DNA of 64,000 nucleotides. It comes from Crambe crambe. Taxonomy: Eukaryota > Porifera > Demospongiae > Poecilosclerida > Crambeidae. Both the position numbers and the translations under genes were made by a program. Below are positions 1-10,676 of the stretch, piece by piece. Below the pieces are notes generated by a model. The model saw nothing but the letters and a program-made list of their open reading frames with translations. It was not told the origin of the DNA and ran no database searches. The stretch is from contig OZ004582.1 of NCBI GenBank assembly GCA_963924555.1, positions 1,674,001-1,738,000 of the forward strand, read 5' to 3'. The number at the start of each line of letters is the position of its first letter. The first letter of the stretch is position 1.

Positions 1-754
1 GTACTTACGGTATAATGGAATTGGTCTCTAGCAACCAGACGCTTGGTTACTATGGCTCTATATGGCCAATAGAGTTGCCTGTTCTTAAAATAACTGTTGG
101 GATGAGGAAACCCACATTACACGATTTAACGGTACTGCGCACCTGGTTTCTTAGCAACCTTCAAATACGATTGAAGAAGGCGGTCTGTTCCCAGAGCCAT
201 GAATACCAATCAAGATTTACCACAAGGTATAGAACTAGCAGTTACCACAAATATTCAGTCAGACAGTAAAGTAAACAGTGTATCTTTTTTTTAACAGCAA
301 TGGAGCTAGTCTCGCAGGGCAGACCCTTTACCCAAAGAGGGGAAGGGTCTGGTGATGCTGGTTGAATGATTCTGTGCCAGTGGAATGTACATAAACGCCC
401 ACTCACGTGCCAATCAGTGCAATTATTTTGATTTTCGCTTTATTTTTACTTGCAAAAAAAAAAAAGACAGTGGGTATACAGCGCTGCAAACAGCCATGTA
501 GTTCCCATTCTAAAGGAGATTACCTCCATGCTGTTTCGTGAATGCGACTTTCTGCATGGTTCCTCCAGCCAACCGCCCATCGTGTGTTTTTAGATAGTCG
601 TGAAGAATAAGAATTTATCACTTAAGCCGATCATTGGAAAAAGCTTAGATAGGAATACTCACTTTTCTGTGTGCAAATAATTAATGAAAGTGAAAGGTAT
701 GAGAGAAGAAGTTCTTAATATAGTGGTGAAAATTTACGCTCAGAGATAAACCAG
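1..754. other. Intergenic stretch without a gene
   Basis: No reading frame here looks like a protein. The only structure I see is a short foldback at 308-352, listed separately, and an A-run near 455. Confidence 0.5.
308..352. repeat. Foldback repeat of the CTCG..AGACCC family, copy 1
   Basis: The sequence runs TAGTCTCGCAGGGCAGACCC, a short spacer, then GGGTCTGGT, so GCAGACCC pairs with GGGTCTGG. Related hairpins with the same TAG(T/C)CTCG start occur at 19393-19450, 26251-26302 and 39510-39550. This suggests the end of a palindromic MITE family that is dispersed through the genome. Confidence 0.55.
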
Positions 755-1442
755 ATGTGTTCGTTTGAAGTAAGTTCGGTGCTTAGGAAGTCGTCAGCAG
801 AAGTACTGCAAAGGTTTGATCAGAGCAAATTGATGAATGAGTTGAACAACATGATAAAAATTCTTGGGGGCTGTATGTGTAAGAAGGCGTCTTCAAAAAA
901 GTCTCTCGTCAGCCGAGATATAATGAAAAAGCTATAATCAGTATTTCATTCTCAGATACCGAAATCGACGAATGAATTTAGTGCAGCGAATTGTATCTGT
1001 CCTGATGCTCAAAAATCAGTACAGTAGGCCACTCAAAATTAATGTTCTTAGGTCTCCTTTATTAAGAGATCACATTAATACAGAGAGGTGTCCTTTAAAT
1101 TGGGTAAAAAGAAGTTTTAAAATGGAAAAATGAAATATTGAGGAAGACGACATCTGAGGTAATTTTGTTACTGTAGCACTATTGTGTGATGAAAGTAATG
1201 ATTATTTTCTATCCAGGATAATGGTAGTGGTTTCTCTCACTGCAACTACATCTGAAATTTCACGTGATGATACCCTTGTACAACATTGTCAGTCCAGTAC
1301 CAGTGAATCGTCTTCTGAACGTTCGATTATCGCTCCTGTAGGAAGTCCTATTAGTGATATATCTACATCATCTGTCTTATCTATGGAGAGCATAATTATT
1401 TGGTGCAGAAATTTCTTTGAAATCTCATTCGTGGACATTTAA
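755..1442 (+). other. Two short uncharacterised open frames
   Basis: A 60-codon frame (755-937, start MCSFEVSSVLRKSS) and an 86-codon frame (1182-1442), the latter rich in Ser and Thr (for example SSTSESSSERS). The Ser-rich frame could be an exon of a disordered region. I recognise no domain in either, they have no convincing splice partners, and chance cannot be excluded. Confidence 0.15.
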
Positions 1443-2526
1443 GTTAGTCGGGGATTACTCTGCTCCACACCAGCAGGGCAAGACTGCAAGCCAACCAGAG
1501 CGGCAATCCCCATCGGCTGGAGGACAAAAGTCTCCTGTGCAGTGCTATGGTTAAGAGCCCTGCCAGAGGGAAAGGAGGACCAGCAGAGACCCCAGGCAAG
1601 GATCACCGTGGGAAGAGTGCAAATATGCAGGTGGCTAACCTTACTCCCAAAGGGCTGGAGAGACAAGAGGAGAATGAGCCACCAGAGGGCGGTGATGGTG
1701 TAGGGGAGGCATTGGGGAAGGTGACTGCTAGGATGTACTCCATTCAATCCAATCTTAAAGCAGATTTCGGCAAACAAAGCTAATGTTGGGTTAGTGGTAG
1801 GTTGTTGTGGGAGGTTTGTAGCTTCTGTGGTTGGTTGCTGATCTTGAGCTGGCAGTTGAGTGGCTTGGAAAGGAGTTAACTTAGAATCTAGAATGGCTTT
1901 CCTGGACAATGGGTGAATGCCAGCTCCCCTGAATCCTCCTATTAGATGTTCTGGTAGGAAAATTTTGTCCCAAATTTTTGCAATTAGAGATGGAAAAATT
2001 AGCCTGTCTACCCTAGAAGCTATAGTTTCAAGTTTATACCCTGAGTGTGGTTGCTCATCAAGTTCTTGCATATATAGAGCTACTGCTGTACATACCCACA
2101 ATTCCACAGGCGCCTTCCAAGCTCACTGTTGAGTATAATAGTTTTAATCATAATCACAGTGTTGATGTTGTTTTTTTTTGTTTTTGTTTTTTTACTTTTA
2201 GATTACAGCTGGAGTGGAAGACTCTGCTCTATTAGCTGGGGTTTTCTTTCAGATAGTGAAGGCCATCTTCGGACAAATCCAGTCCACCATTTCTGACCAG
2301 GAATTCCATCCTTGAATGGAGTCTCTCGCTCCTGCACCAGGAGGTAGTCATGGATCACTCTACCCACTAGCCACCTATCCAGCCCAAAGCCTATCGAGGC
2401 CAATTCTTGACAAGACCGTGCTATACTCTTCTCTTCATACCACTTGACAGATGAAGCCTTTCTCAGGATCAGCCCCTGAGATTGCATGGCCTCCTTAGCT
2501 GCATCTATCCTGCTCTTAGTGGTCAT
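1439..2526 (-). pseudogene. pogo/Tigger-like transposase with the catalytic core deleted
   Basis: Two minus-strand frames are the two ends of one transposase of the pogo/Tigger group (Tc1/mariner superfamily, CENP-B type). The upstream frame (2526-2203) starts MTTKSRIDAAKEAM and carries a CENP-B-type helix-turn-helix, including GQKWWTGFVRRWPSLSERK, which binds the element ends in this family. The downstream frame (2107-1439) has the conserved end of the DDE domain, IWDKIFLPEHLIGGFRG followed by AGIHPLSRKAI. The roughly 200 residues between them, which would hold the DDE/D catalytic acids, are missing and replaced by about 95 bases of AT-rich sequence at 2108-2202. The copy cannot make active transposase. 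Confidence 0.75.
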
Positions 2527-2867
2527 TGTGCTAAGTTTTTAAATTCCCCGCCTAATATTTTGATCTAATTATCCGAATGATTTGAAATTTACTTCACACG
2601 AATCACGCATTATTTTTATACATTATTTCATTTATTTACACGTTATTTCACACAGTTATACAATAAATCAATAGAGCTCGAACTGACAATTAAGTAAGAA
2701 AGTTTTTTTAATTTTTTTAAACATGAAAGAATTTCACTTGAGCTGTCACACAGGGCACCTGAGGTCGTACTGCTCGTTCCTTCGAAGACGTAGCTGAAAA
2801 TAGCGGGGTTAGTAAAATATAGCTAATTATTCGCATTTTGTCCGGAATTAGGCGCTGTCTGAAATTA
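2527..2867. other. AT-rich flank of the pogo-like element
   Basis: No gene seen. This probably includes the outer part of the pogo-like element, but I could not define a pair of terminal inverted repeats. The run TCCGGAATTAGGC at 2840 is a candidate only. Confidence 0.3.
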
Positions 2868-3093
2868 GGCAACTTTACCTTACCGAAGGAAACGCAGATA
2901 ACTTAGTTCATATTTCCAAGCGTATAAGCTAGAAAGCCTACTTTAATCTTGGCATGACTCCAGCTCCATGCACGAAGCTTTCACAGCTGACAAGCCAGCT
3001 TTAGAGCTGTATTTGAGGCCTTTCTACTTTATTCTAAGCTCTAAAACTTGGTCAGAATTTAGATCAAGGATCATAGTTCTGATTTATACCAAA
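2868..3093 (+). repeat. Divergent copy of the 610-bp ATATGTGACCGG MITE
   Basis: The stretch matches 20110-20310 in order and direction over about 200 bases. Shared words include CCGAAGG, CAGATA.CTTAGT, CATGCACGAAGCTT, GGCTGAC and AAGGATCATA. Terminal inverted repeats are not preserved. It is the oldest-looking of three copies in the window. Confidence 0.65.
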
Positions 3094-3203
3094 AAAAAAA
3101 TGATATGGCTCACTACAACTACTCCTACATGAAAATTAATTTTTGGCAGTGTCTACAGTACCAGGTGAATTTTTTTTGGGGACCACTTTCGACTTGCAAA
3201 AAT

Positions 3204-3672
3204 TTACCTTACAGATGCTTCAAGGCAATCAAAATGAATGAAATAGACTGAGGGAAAACTGTTTGTAAAGAATGCAATCTTTTCCCAGGAGGTTGCTTGC
3301 AACATGGAAGTTGGTATCTTGAAGTTGGGTATTGAGCAATTTTCATCCCTTTGGGACGCCCTGAAGGTAGTTTTGCTTTGCCTCTTGACACAAATTTGCA
3401 TCTACGGCCAGCTGCTTTGGAATTCTTCTGCCACGGCACATATATCCACCTTGAGAGTTCCTCCGAACATCCATCCAAAAAGATGGAGAGCACTGGATAG
3501 CCTTGCATTCTGAAATGTTCCATTCTGAGTGATATCTTCTCAGAAAAGTCTGCATCCCTTGTGCTACCACAGCATTTTTTTTCACTCTTGTTGTGATGTC
3601 ATCAGCAAACTCTTGAATTTGCTTCACAATAGCGTCAACATCAATTTTTCTGCTGTCCTTTAAGTCAATCAA
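3204..3672 (-). pseudogene. Unidentified basic C-terminal fragment, frameshifted
   Basis: Two overlapping minus-strand frames share this stretch. One (3672-3343) begins MIDLKDSRKIDVDAIVKQ. The other continues with the basic run AAGRRCKFVSRGKAKLPS then GRPKGMKI. The second half resembles the Gly/Arg/Lys tail that often follows SWIM-type zinc-finger or MULE-derived transposases, but this is a weak impression. The two frames look like one protein broken by a one-base shift around 3400-3450. I do not assign a function. Confidence 0.3.
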
Positions 3673-4423
3673 GTCAGAGTCAGGGTATCACTGTTATTAG
3701 CTTCAGACTGCACTAGATTCCATGCAGTTCCTGAGAAATCCGACAAGTCAGGTTGGCCAACACCATACTCAGCAATATCACAATTTTGCTTCGATGAAAA
3801 GAAGAATAGAACGTAGGGTGATGAAATTCAGAATGGCTTTAGGACTGATTGCGATCTCTGCTAAAATTCTTTGTGTTTCTGGTGATTGTGTGGTATGCAG
3901 TTAACACTTGGAATTTTGAAAAGATTCATTATGAGAACATGGGGAACCATCTTGACCGGCAATGCAGCTACATACTCCCAGCTTCATATCAACAAGGTAA
4001 GACACTCTGACAAGATAAGTTACATCTAGCTTTTGGACTTGAGCTAGTGAAATACCTGAGCATTTTGAAACTTGAGCGAAATGTGTCGATCAAATCTGTT
4101 GTGTGTCCTGGTGTAGTACAATCGGTAACAAAATTGAACATTTGAACCAGGTTATATGCCTTCACTCGACTGAATACCAGGATTCTAAAGCCCATTCTTT
4201 TTGACGATCCCACTGAGATTTGAGTGAGGATATTTCTTCCCGACATCACTTTGCTGGAATAGTTGATCTTCTGTGTCATCATTTTTGTTTCATTTGGCCC
4301 CATTCGCACTATAATATCATGTAGCCCCGCCCCCAACATACTGCTGGATGGTGGGATCTGGATGGAAACTAATGGTGTGCTCGAGACTGAAGTAGCTTAG
4401 CTAGCTTTTCTCGTAGTGGCTTG
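3673..4423 (-). other. Region with one uncharacterised 116-codon frame
   Basis: A minus-strand frame at 4339-3989 (start MLGAGLHDIIVRMG) has an ordinary amino-acid composition but no motif I recognise. It lies between the basic fragment and the exonuclease-like exon on the same strand, so it could belong to either relic. Nothing else is seen here. Confidence 0.2.
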
Positions 4424-4735
4424 CTATTGACCCCCCCTCTTCTTCAGCGTGGTAATGAAATCCTCCTTGTCCTTGGAGTTGGAGTGATACGCAAAACCAA
4501 GAGAATCAAGTCTCTTGGCTTGATTGGATGTCATAGCTGGTTTACCCAGGGATCTGATGAGGGCTGTTGATCTCTGGAAGAGGCGTTTCTGCTTTTCCCA
4601 CAATCTCCTCTGGGTATTTGCAGATCTAATAGGTAGTTCTGCAAGACAGCTGGCCAGTGATGCGTGTGTCAGTATCCTCTCCATTGCCATCACATCTGGC
4701 AAGGCCCTATGAGCTCCTATGGACAAGACAGACAT
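4424..4735 (-). pseudogene. DEDDh exonuclease-like C-terminal exon
   Basis: The translated stretch contains AHRALPDVMAMERILTH, which fits motif III (H-x-A-x-x-D) of DEDDh 3'-5' exonucleases; the His and Asp are both present. An acceptor-like TTGTCCATAG lies immediately upstream of the GAGCTCAT codons near 4702. The true exon would therefore begin there rather than at the upstream Met. The C-terminal part is basic (WEKQKRLFQRSTALIRSLGK), and the frame ends KKRGGQ. Motifs I and II are not seen nearby, so this is one exon of a larger or truncated gene. Similar uncharacterised exonuclease-like proteins are multi-copy in sponges and cnidarians, from memory only. Confidence 0.45.
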
Positions 4736-4951
4736 ATAAGTACATACTTAACTAAACATTGTGGAATATTACCTTCTATATCCATTCCAAGGACATGCCA
4801 GCTTAGTACCACTCAAGTTTGGATCCCCATCTTTCTTCATCTAATCAGTAGGGACATCTATTTATGACTATTTCATTGTAACATATAGATATACCTTGCG
4901 TAAAAGTGGTAAACTATCGCTGAAATGGATATGTAGGACCAGGGTGTGCTT

Positions 4952-5611
4952 CTAACGTGGGAGTCGAAGACTCCAGGAAACCAATACTAGTTGTGGGAGA
5001 CTCTGAGAGAGACAAACAATCTTTGAGAGGGGGAGTAGAACACTCAGTGAGAGGGGAATCAGAAGACTCTGTAAGAGCCAAACAGTCTGTGAGTGGAGAA
5101 GACTCCGAGAGAGCAGCTGGGGGAGCTGAAGACTCCGAGAGAGCGGAACACTCTGGGGGAGCAGAAGACTCTGAGAGAGCAGATGACTCTGGAGCAGAAG
5201 ACTCAGAGAGAGCAGTGCCATAACACTCTGTGAGAGAGAGAAATCAAAAGACTCTGAAAGAGCCGAACAGTCTGATAGCGGGAAATCAGAAGACTCTGAA
5301 CACTCTTGGAGAGCAGAAGACTCCAAGAGATTGGAACTTTCTGTGAGAAGGGGAGCAGAAGACTCCAAGAGAGCTGAAGATTCTGTGAGAGAGGAAGTGG
5401 AAGACTCCGAGAGAGCTGAAGATTCTGTGAGAGAGGAAGTGGAAGACTCTGAGAGAGCTGAAGACTCTGAGAGAGAAGACTCCAAGAGAGCAGAAAACTC
5501 TGTTTGAGTGCAACAGTCGGAAAAAGAGCGAGCAGGATACTCTGGCAGAATTAAAGATTCCGAGAGAGCAAATCGGACTGGGATGGAGACATCTCTACTG
5601 CTGCTATACAC
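4952..5611 (-). repeat. Serine-rich coding minisatellite (18-bp unit)
   Basis: About 630 bases consist of imperfect 18-bp units (GAAGACTCNGAGAGAGCT on the plus strand). Read on the minus strand they give a 219-codon open frame full of SSALSESS-type repeats after a non-repetitive start (MYSSSRDVSIPVRFALS). Read on the plus strand the same DNA gives EDSERA repeats, so both strands are open for long stretches. Around 5235 the minus-strand repeat changes frame (from SALSES to LSLLLQS), which shows an indel inside the array. It could be a disordered Ser-rich exon or a non-coding minisatellite that happens to be open. Composition alone cannot decide. Confidence 0.6.
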
Positions 5612-6306
5612 TCTATAATATTATTTTATCCAGGATTGCTATCTTATCATAAATCTTACCTCTTGTGGTATTACATCTTTTCTTTCTCATTGCTATGGCT
5701 GCAGCAACCTGCTGCTTCCTCTTCCTGGAACCTTTAGTCATACTTGACTTTCTTAGCATTTAGCACGCCAAATCTTGCATTAGTAGTAATTATTAAAGGT
5801 TGGACAAGAAATTGATGGAGTTGCTAACCATTAGATTCACCATAGTTCTTTTGAATATCTGCCATGATGTTATCTTGGATTTCTTCATAACAGGCTTAGG
5901 AAGCTGATGATCCTGGGGTTTCTTCACCTCTGTAGTTCTTCTTTTTTATCCACCTCTGTCCAAAAGAAGTTGTATAATACTTATGCCAACAATACACTTC
6001 CTATGCTACATAAGCCGTGTGCCGAACCCAGGTCGAGATTCAATCCGGATTCCAATCCACCTAATTGATGTGCCCGGATTGGAATCCGGGTTGGTACCGT
6101 TCACACACGAAGCGAATCTGGGTTGAATCCGGGTTAGAACCCCCATGTAAACAGGGCTATAGACTAGCATGGTCACTGGTACTATGGGGTCGATTCCTCC
6201 CTCCCTTAAAAATTTATAGCTAAAATTGCATGTAGTAAGAGGTCATATCGTATATCAGGCAAGTGAGCAATAGACTACAGCAAATTTTTTTAGATCAAAC
6301 CCCCAA
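5612..6306. repeat. Intergenic region with an imperfect inverted repeat
   Basis: No gene seen. Around 6030-6165 the words ATCCGGATTCCAATCC and GGATTGGAATCCGGG face each other, followed by further AACCCGGATT-type words. This suggests a small foldback transposon or MITE. Confidence 0.45.
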
Positions 6307-6815
6307 CTATCGAGTCTCACTCCAAGCAAGAATTTGATTTGTTATGTACAGGTTTTTGAATACTAGAATCAGAAGTAGCCATACACTGTTGACAAAACCT
6401 AACAGCCTGAGCCATTCTATTATAAGATTCCCCCCCATCTTAATGCGGGCGGGCATGCCATTACCATTATTTATTACTGTACTACAGGTCTGAGTACAAC
6501 AGGAAAAGCTCATGCCAGCGAAAGAACTAACAGAAAGTAAGGTTTGGAGGGTCACCGAATGAATTCTCCAGCCTTCTGAGATAGACCCAGTAAAAATAAT
6601 GGGTAATGGTCAATTATACAAATGGATGTGCATCTCCTAGAAATACTCCTCATTCCCAATTGAAACATAGAGTTGAGGTGTGTTTGCTGTGCAAGACTGA
6701 ATCTCACTACCTTCTTGCTACATTGAAGGTCCATAGATTTACTAGGTTTACTCTGTGGTAGGTCCTCATCGCTGCTAGAGAGACATAAGGAGTCAGCACT
6801 GCATGGTAGTATCAC
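6307..6815 (-). other. Two short uncharacterised frames
   Basis: Frames at 6815-6552 (MILPCSADSLCLSSSDEDLP) and 6555-6307 abut and overlap on the minus strand. The acidic SSSDEDLP motif resembles SSSDEDLPD at 12200 in the HECT-linked region, which hints at a fragment of the same kind of gene. No domain is recognisable. Confidence 0.2.
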
Positions 6816-7020
6816 TGTCTTTAATGATTTTGAACTGCAGAGGGTCAGGTTGCACTAACTCAAATTCATGAGTATGAAGACGATATAGATGATGATTTCA
6901 TTATTAAAAGTATATTATTTGGACCAATATTATTATAAGGGAAAAAGCATTTGTATATCCAGCCAACAATCCCTACATATACGTACATTACTACACTATA
7001 ATCTGAAGCTACCCGACGTA

Positions 7021-7450
7021 TATGTTGGCTGAATATACAGAACAAAGATTGATCCTCCCATTTCCATCCTTCTTGTTTCCTTACTTTTTTGAGCAGTGGT
7101 CATCCCTACATCTTTTTTCATTTCACGAAATGCTTTTTCCCTTACTTGTTCCTGGTCTTTTTTTCCTCTCTTTTATGGTTTTAGCTATGTATAAGAGTTC
7201 ATTCTTCTATGCAGGGACAGAATAGCACAGCAGCCCATTCATATTTATCAGGTATCAAGGTGTTGTGTTATTGTTGAGCTATACTTGGAGGTCGAAGATG
7301 CTGAAATAGAGTCTACCGTGGTGAATCGAAATCCCCGAGTCAATACAGTAGTCTATCATCATTATCTAGGTTAGTTAGCTAGCTAGAGACAGTTTAGTAA
7401 TATTATAATTTCTAATAATTGGATATCAAATACATGTGCATGCGTATTAT
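7021..7450 (+). repeat. Dispersed repeat R, copy 1
   Basis: This stretch is repeated in reverse orientation at 58700-59045, and its first 200 bases again at 37670-37870. Shared blocks include AGAACAAAGATTGATC, TTTTAGCTATGTATA and GAGCTATACTTGGAGG, in the same order in each copy. Three copies within 64 kb show that it is a dispersed element. No terminal repeats were identified and its coding potential is unclear. Confidence 0.75.
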
Positions 7451-8050
7451 ATAACTATAATGCATCCAAACAATACCTGAAATAGGGTCGGAATTAGAAC
7501 CGAAAACAAACTGTGTCAGCTGGTCCCTCCACTCTATAACTTTTTCGTCATGATTATGACCTAATTTGTCTACCTTTTTAAGAGTAGTGTCTGGGTGTAC
7601 AGTCAAACCAAGATGGTTCAGACGAACATGTGCCTAAACAAGATACATATTGACGGGAATTATATTATACGATTTCCCCCCCAAAATGTTTTGGCGGTAT
7701 TTTATTTGACGAGCCCACGTTGTATAATTATTGCGCGCAAAATTCAAATCGACCGTCGCGCGTGCGCGCAGATGTCCACGTCCACGTGGATGTGGTCTAT
7801 TTATTGTAGCGCTGAAAAAATATGGATTCCTTCGAGTTGTCCAGCTGTGTGAGGGGCCATCATATCTATAAGAGTTCATGGACTCCAACTCTTGGAGAAT
7901 TCGTTCTATAATCACAGGCTCAAGACGCTACTCCTCTGATTTACCCCAGGGAGGCCCTGTCTCCTAAAATTTTCAGGAAATGCTAAAGAGATTGCTAAGT
8001 TAAGGAAATTGCTGATGCCAACAAAAAAGCAGCTGGATGTTGAACCGCCT
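7451..8050. other. CpG-rich intergenic stretch
   Basis: Around 7735-7800 there is a CG-rich run (GTCGCGCGTGCGCGC) unlike its AT-rich surroundings, which could be promoter-like or a young repeat. No gene can be supported here. Confidence 0.3.
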
Positions 8051-8350
8051 TCAAAGAAGAAAAAAATCAATCCAGTTCCTGATGACTTGGATCTGTGCCC
8101 TTTTCTCGGCGTCGTAGTGATTATACTTGCCTCTTTTTGATTCAGACTGCGTAAGCTTTCCAGCTTCCAGACATTCCTTGATTTTCTCCCCAGCAAGCTT
8201 CAAATCTTCATGAGATAAAGAGCGACACAATTCTTTATCAGGTAAGAGTATACTCTCCTTCTTTGACAGATACTTTAACAGAGCCATCTTCATTTGATTC
8301 AATTCAGCAGCTGGCAAAATACGCGCGCATGCGCAACATAAACCACACAA
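8051..8350 (-). pseudogene. N-terminal fragment with RGKY.HYDAEKRAQI motif
   Basis: The minus-strand frame starts MCGLCCACARILPAAEL, and near its end reads SKRGKYNHYDAEKRAQI. A basic RGKY...RA.I motif of this kind is common just before a helix-turn-helix in transposon-derived proteins of sponges and cnidarians, from memory. After this motif the frame runs into an unrelated sequence (NWIDFFLL) and stops, so the helix-turn-helix and the catalytic part are deleted. Identity is tentative. Confidence 0.35.
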
Positions 8351-8505
8351 TGCGTTTTTGACGGTTTATATTTTGACGGTATGATTCCCAAACCGCCAAA
8401 GCGTCAAATTAAATTCATCGTCAATATTTCCGGCTATACAGTATAAAGATTGCAACAGAATGCAATTGTAACTAACATTTTTGCTGATGTCACCATGAAA
8501 AAGAA

Positions 8506-8991
8506 TTAATCCAGATATATGGTGTAATGCTGTAATATAGAATAGTACTTAGCTTCTTTTATTTCTTCAGCCAAAGCAACATTTCCTGATGCAATACTAA
8601 AATTAAGCAATGCCATAAAATTGCCCCTATTTGATTCAGAATCAGCACTGCTGTCATCACGGTGGCCTCGAAGTGCTATATCTGCCTTTCGCAAAAAAGT
8701 ATCACTTCAGCCATGCATTTAGAAGACGATTTTCAATCGAAGATTCAGGATGAGCAATGCTAGATTTCAATGCATCCATCTGGGTTAAAGCCATCTGGTG
8801 ATATTGTTTAGAATTATGGGCAGCAAACTTATTCGTCTTTTTGGACCACACATTGAATTTTTCACATACAAACTGACCCAAATTGTCCTTTCTAGCAAAA
8901 AGAACACATAGCAAACAAAATTCTGCTTTGCTATACACAAACCAAGGGTTCTCTTCAAAATATTTATACTGACATGCTCTGCTGCAGCCAT
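8506..8991 (-). pseudogene. hAT transposase fragment, ZMYM/DUF4371 type
   Basis: Two minus-strand blocks form part of a hAT-type transposase. The first (about 8985-8702) contains a TTF-type zinc-finger region, YSKAEFCLLCVLFARK, followed by WSKKTNKFAAHNSKQYH. The second (8694-8506) contains LRKADIALRGHRDDSS and ESNRGNFMALLNF, which are conserved blocks of the DUF4371 region. A frameshift and a loss of about 30 residues separate the two blocks near 8700. The DDE region and the C-terminal dimerisation domain are absent, so this is a dead fragment. It directly abuts the copia fragment on its upstream side. Confidence 0.75.
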
Positions 8992-9590
8992 CTTAAATAT
9001 CTACTAGGAAACTTAAAACTACTATTAGGCTTAAAATCTTCATCCTCTTGATTAGCCTCACTCATGTCTAACTCCAACACTCTCTGTGCTGGTGCTGGCT
9101 CTTCTCCTGTTTCATTTTCAGGCGTCGGTACGGTAGACTCCTGTTCATCAAATCTGACATTTCGGCTGTGCAGGACTTGATGTGCAGCTCTGTCATAGAG
9201 CCTATAGCCTTTTCTCACACTCCCATAGCCAGCCAATCAGAATGCACTTTCTGGTCTTTGAGTCCAGTTTCTTTCTGCTGTCTTTGAGTGCGTAGGCGGT
9301 ACTACCAAATACCCTGAGATGCTCCACACCTGGCTTTTGATACTGCCTCTGCCCAGAAACTCTGTGGTAATCCTGCGTCCAATAGCATGGCTCTTGTAGT
9401 TTCCACCAGAGTACGGTTAAGTCTTTCAGCTGCCCCATTTTGCTCCGGAGTCCTAGGAATTCCACACCTCTTGAGGTGATTCTGAAACTCGTCTGACGTG
9501 TATTCTCCGCCGTTGTCAGTTCTGAGTATTTTCAGTCGTTGGCCAGTTCGATTTTCCACTTCAGCTTTCCAGTCTCTGAATGCTGTAGAG
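8992..9590 (-). pseudogene. Ty1/copia integrase fragment
   Basis: The minus strand encodes part of a copia-type integrase core. RLKILRTDNGGEYTSDEF holds the second catalytic Asp (TDNGGE). TPEQNGAAERLNRTLVE holds the catalytic Glu. This is followed by the typical SFWAEAV. The reading then shifts frame to KPGVEHLRVFGSTAYAL and the LDSKTRKCILIGW block, and shifts again to GYGSVRKGYRLYD. At least two frameshifts and an internal deletion are therefore present. The first catalytic Asp, the reverse transcriptase and gag are missing. Confidence 0.85.
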
Positions 9591-9900
9591 ATAAAATGCT
9601 GTAGATCCCAAACAGCAAGAAGCCAGTATTTTACTGAGGGAACAGAGTTTTTGGTGCTAAGGATAATTTATATTCAAGCACGACTGTCTATAGATGCTAA
9701 GCATCTGTCTTTTATAGCTAGTCCACAAAAATGAATGTGATTGGTTGATACAATAATGCTAAATAAGCCAATAAGATCACTGTATTAAATAACCAATGAG
9801 ATTAAGTGTCTGTTAATAATGCAAATAATGAACCAATGAAAGTAAGTTTACAGTCATGTTCCTAGTGCCAGTCTATCACATAATTATTATATCCATTACT
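9591..9900 (-). repeat. Possible LTR remnant next to the copia fragment
   Basis: About 300 bases with repeated CCAATNA words lie directly upstream of the integrase fragment. Read on the minus strand they start TGATAGACTGGCAC. Position and composition would suit an LTR fused to internal sequence by deletion, but no second LTR is present to prove it. Confidence 0.25.
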
Positions 9901-10676
9901 CAATGATTCCACTAATAGCAAAAAGGAATAGCTTAAAGGGATCATCAGGTTTATAGCTAAGCTGATGCAACTGAACTCTATGTATGACCAAAAACTTTAA
10001 TGCACGCAAGCTTCCACCACAAATAATTATTATGTTATGGTTTCAACAAAGTTAGCTGAAGCTATAGTGGCAGTGCAGTTCTTGTGCATTTCATTGGATT
10101 ATGATGAAAATGAACAATAATGGTCATTGTAACTATGAAATGTGCACTGTTTGCAGTTAAGATACTGTAGAGTGCATAACATTTTCAATGTCTCTTATTC
10201 TGAATCCTACCACCAACTTTTTCATCCTGTATACACAGAAGTTCTTGTATGAAAGGTAAATCAGCTATAACTTAAGATATGAACTTGGCTACAGCTATGT
10301 AGCATTAATGAGAACAGCCTCACTATCTGGGCATGGAGGGATAGAGCAGTAGCCGAGAGTGAGTAGTAATGGTTCCATCGAGCGTCTGGGTGAAGACCTC
10401 CAGTAACATGTACAAGATTAATAATGCTCTGATCTATACACAAATCACCTGGCACCGACATCAAAGATGTTGAAGTAATACCAACCATAAAACCAACTTT
10501 ATAACTAGAACGAAGGCATGAATGTGTGCATGGCTGTAGAGCAGCATGAATGTGTGTGTGTATTACAAGAGGCATGTGTGGTGCATCTGGGGACATGTCC
10601 GCCAGGCAAAGAGGGTGGGATGAGAGAAATTGAAAAAAACAACAAAAAACAACAACACAAAAATGAAATGAAAAGG
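9901..10676. other. Intergenic stretch downstream of HECT relic 1
   Basis: No gene can be supported. One minus-strand frame (10680-10261) is open for 139 codons, but it is hydrophobic at its start and matches nothing I recognise. Confidence 0.35.

Noticed and set aside
1547..2235. Plus-strand open frames of 60-80 codons over the pogo relic
   Set aside because: They are opposite-strand shadows of the transposase frames.
7634..7915. 93-codon minus-strand frame with HPRGRGHLRARATVDLNFAR
   Set aside because: Composition follows the local CG-rich patch; no motif and no splice context.
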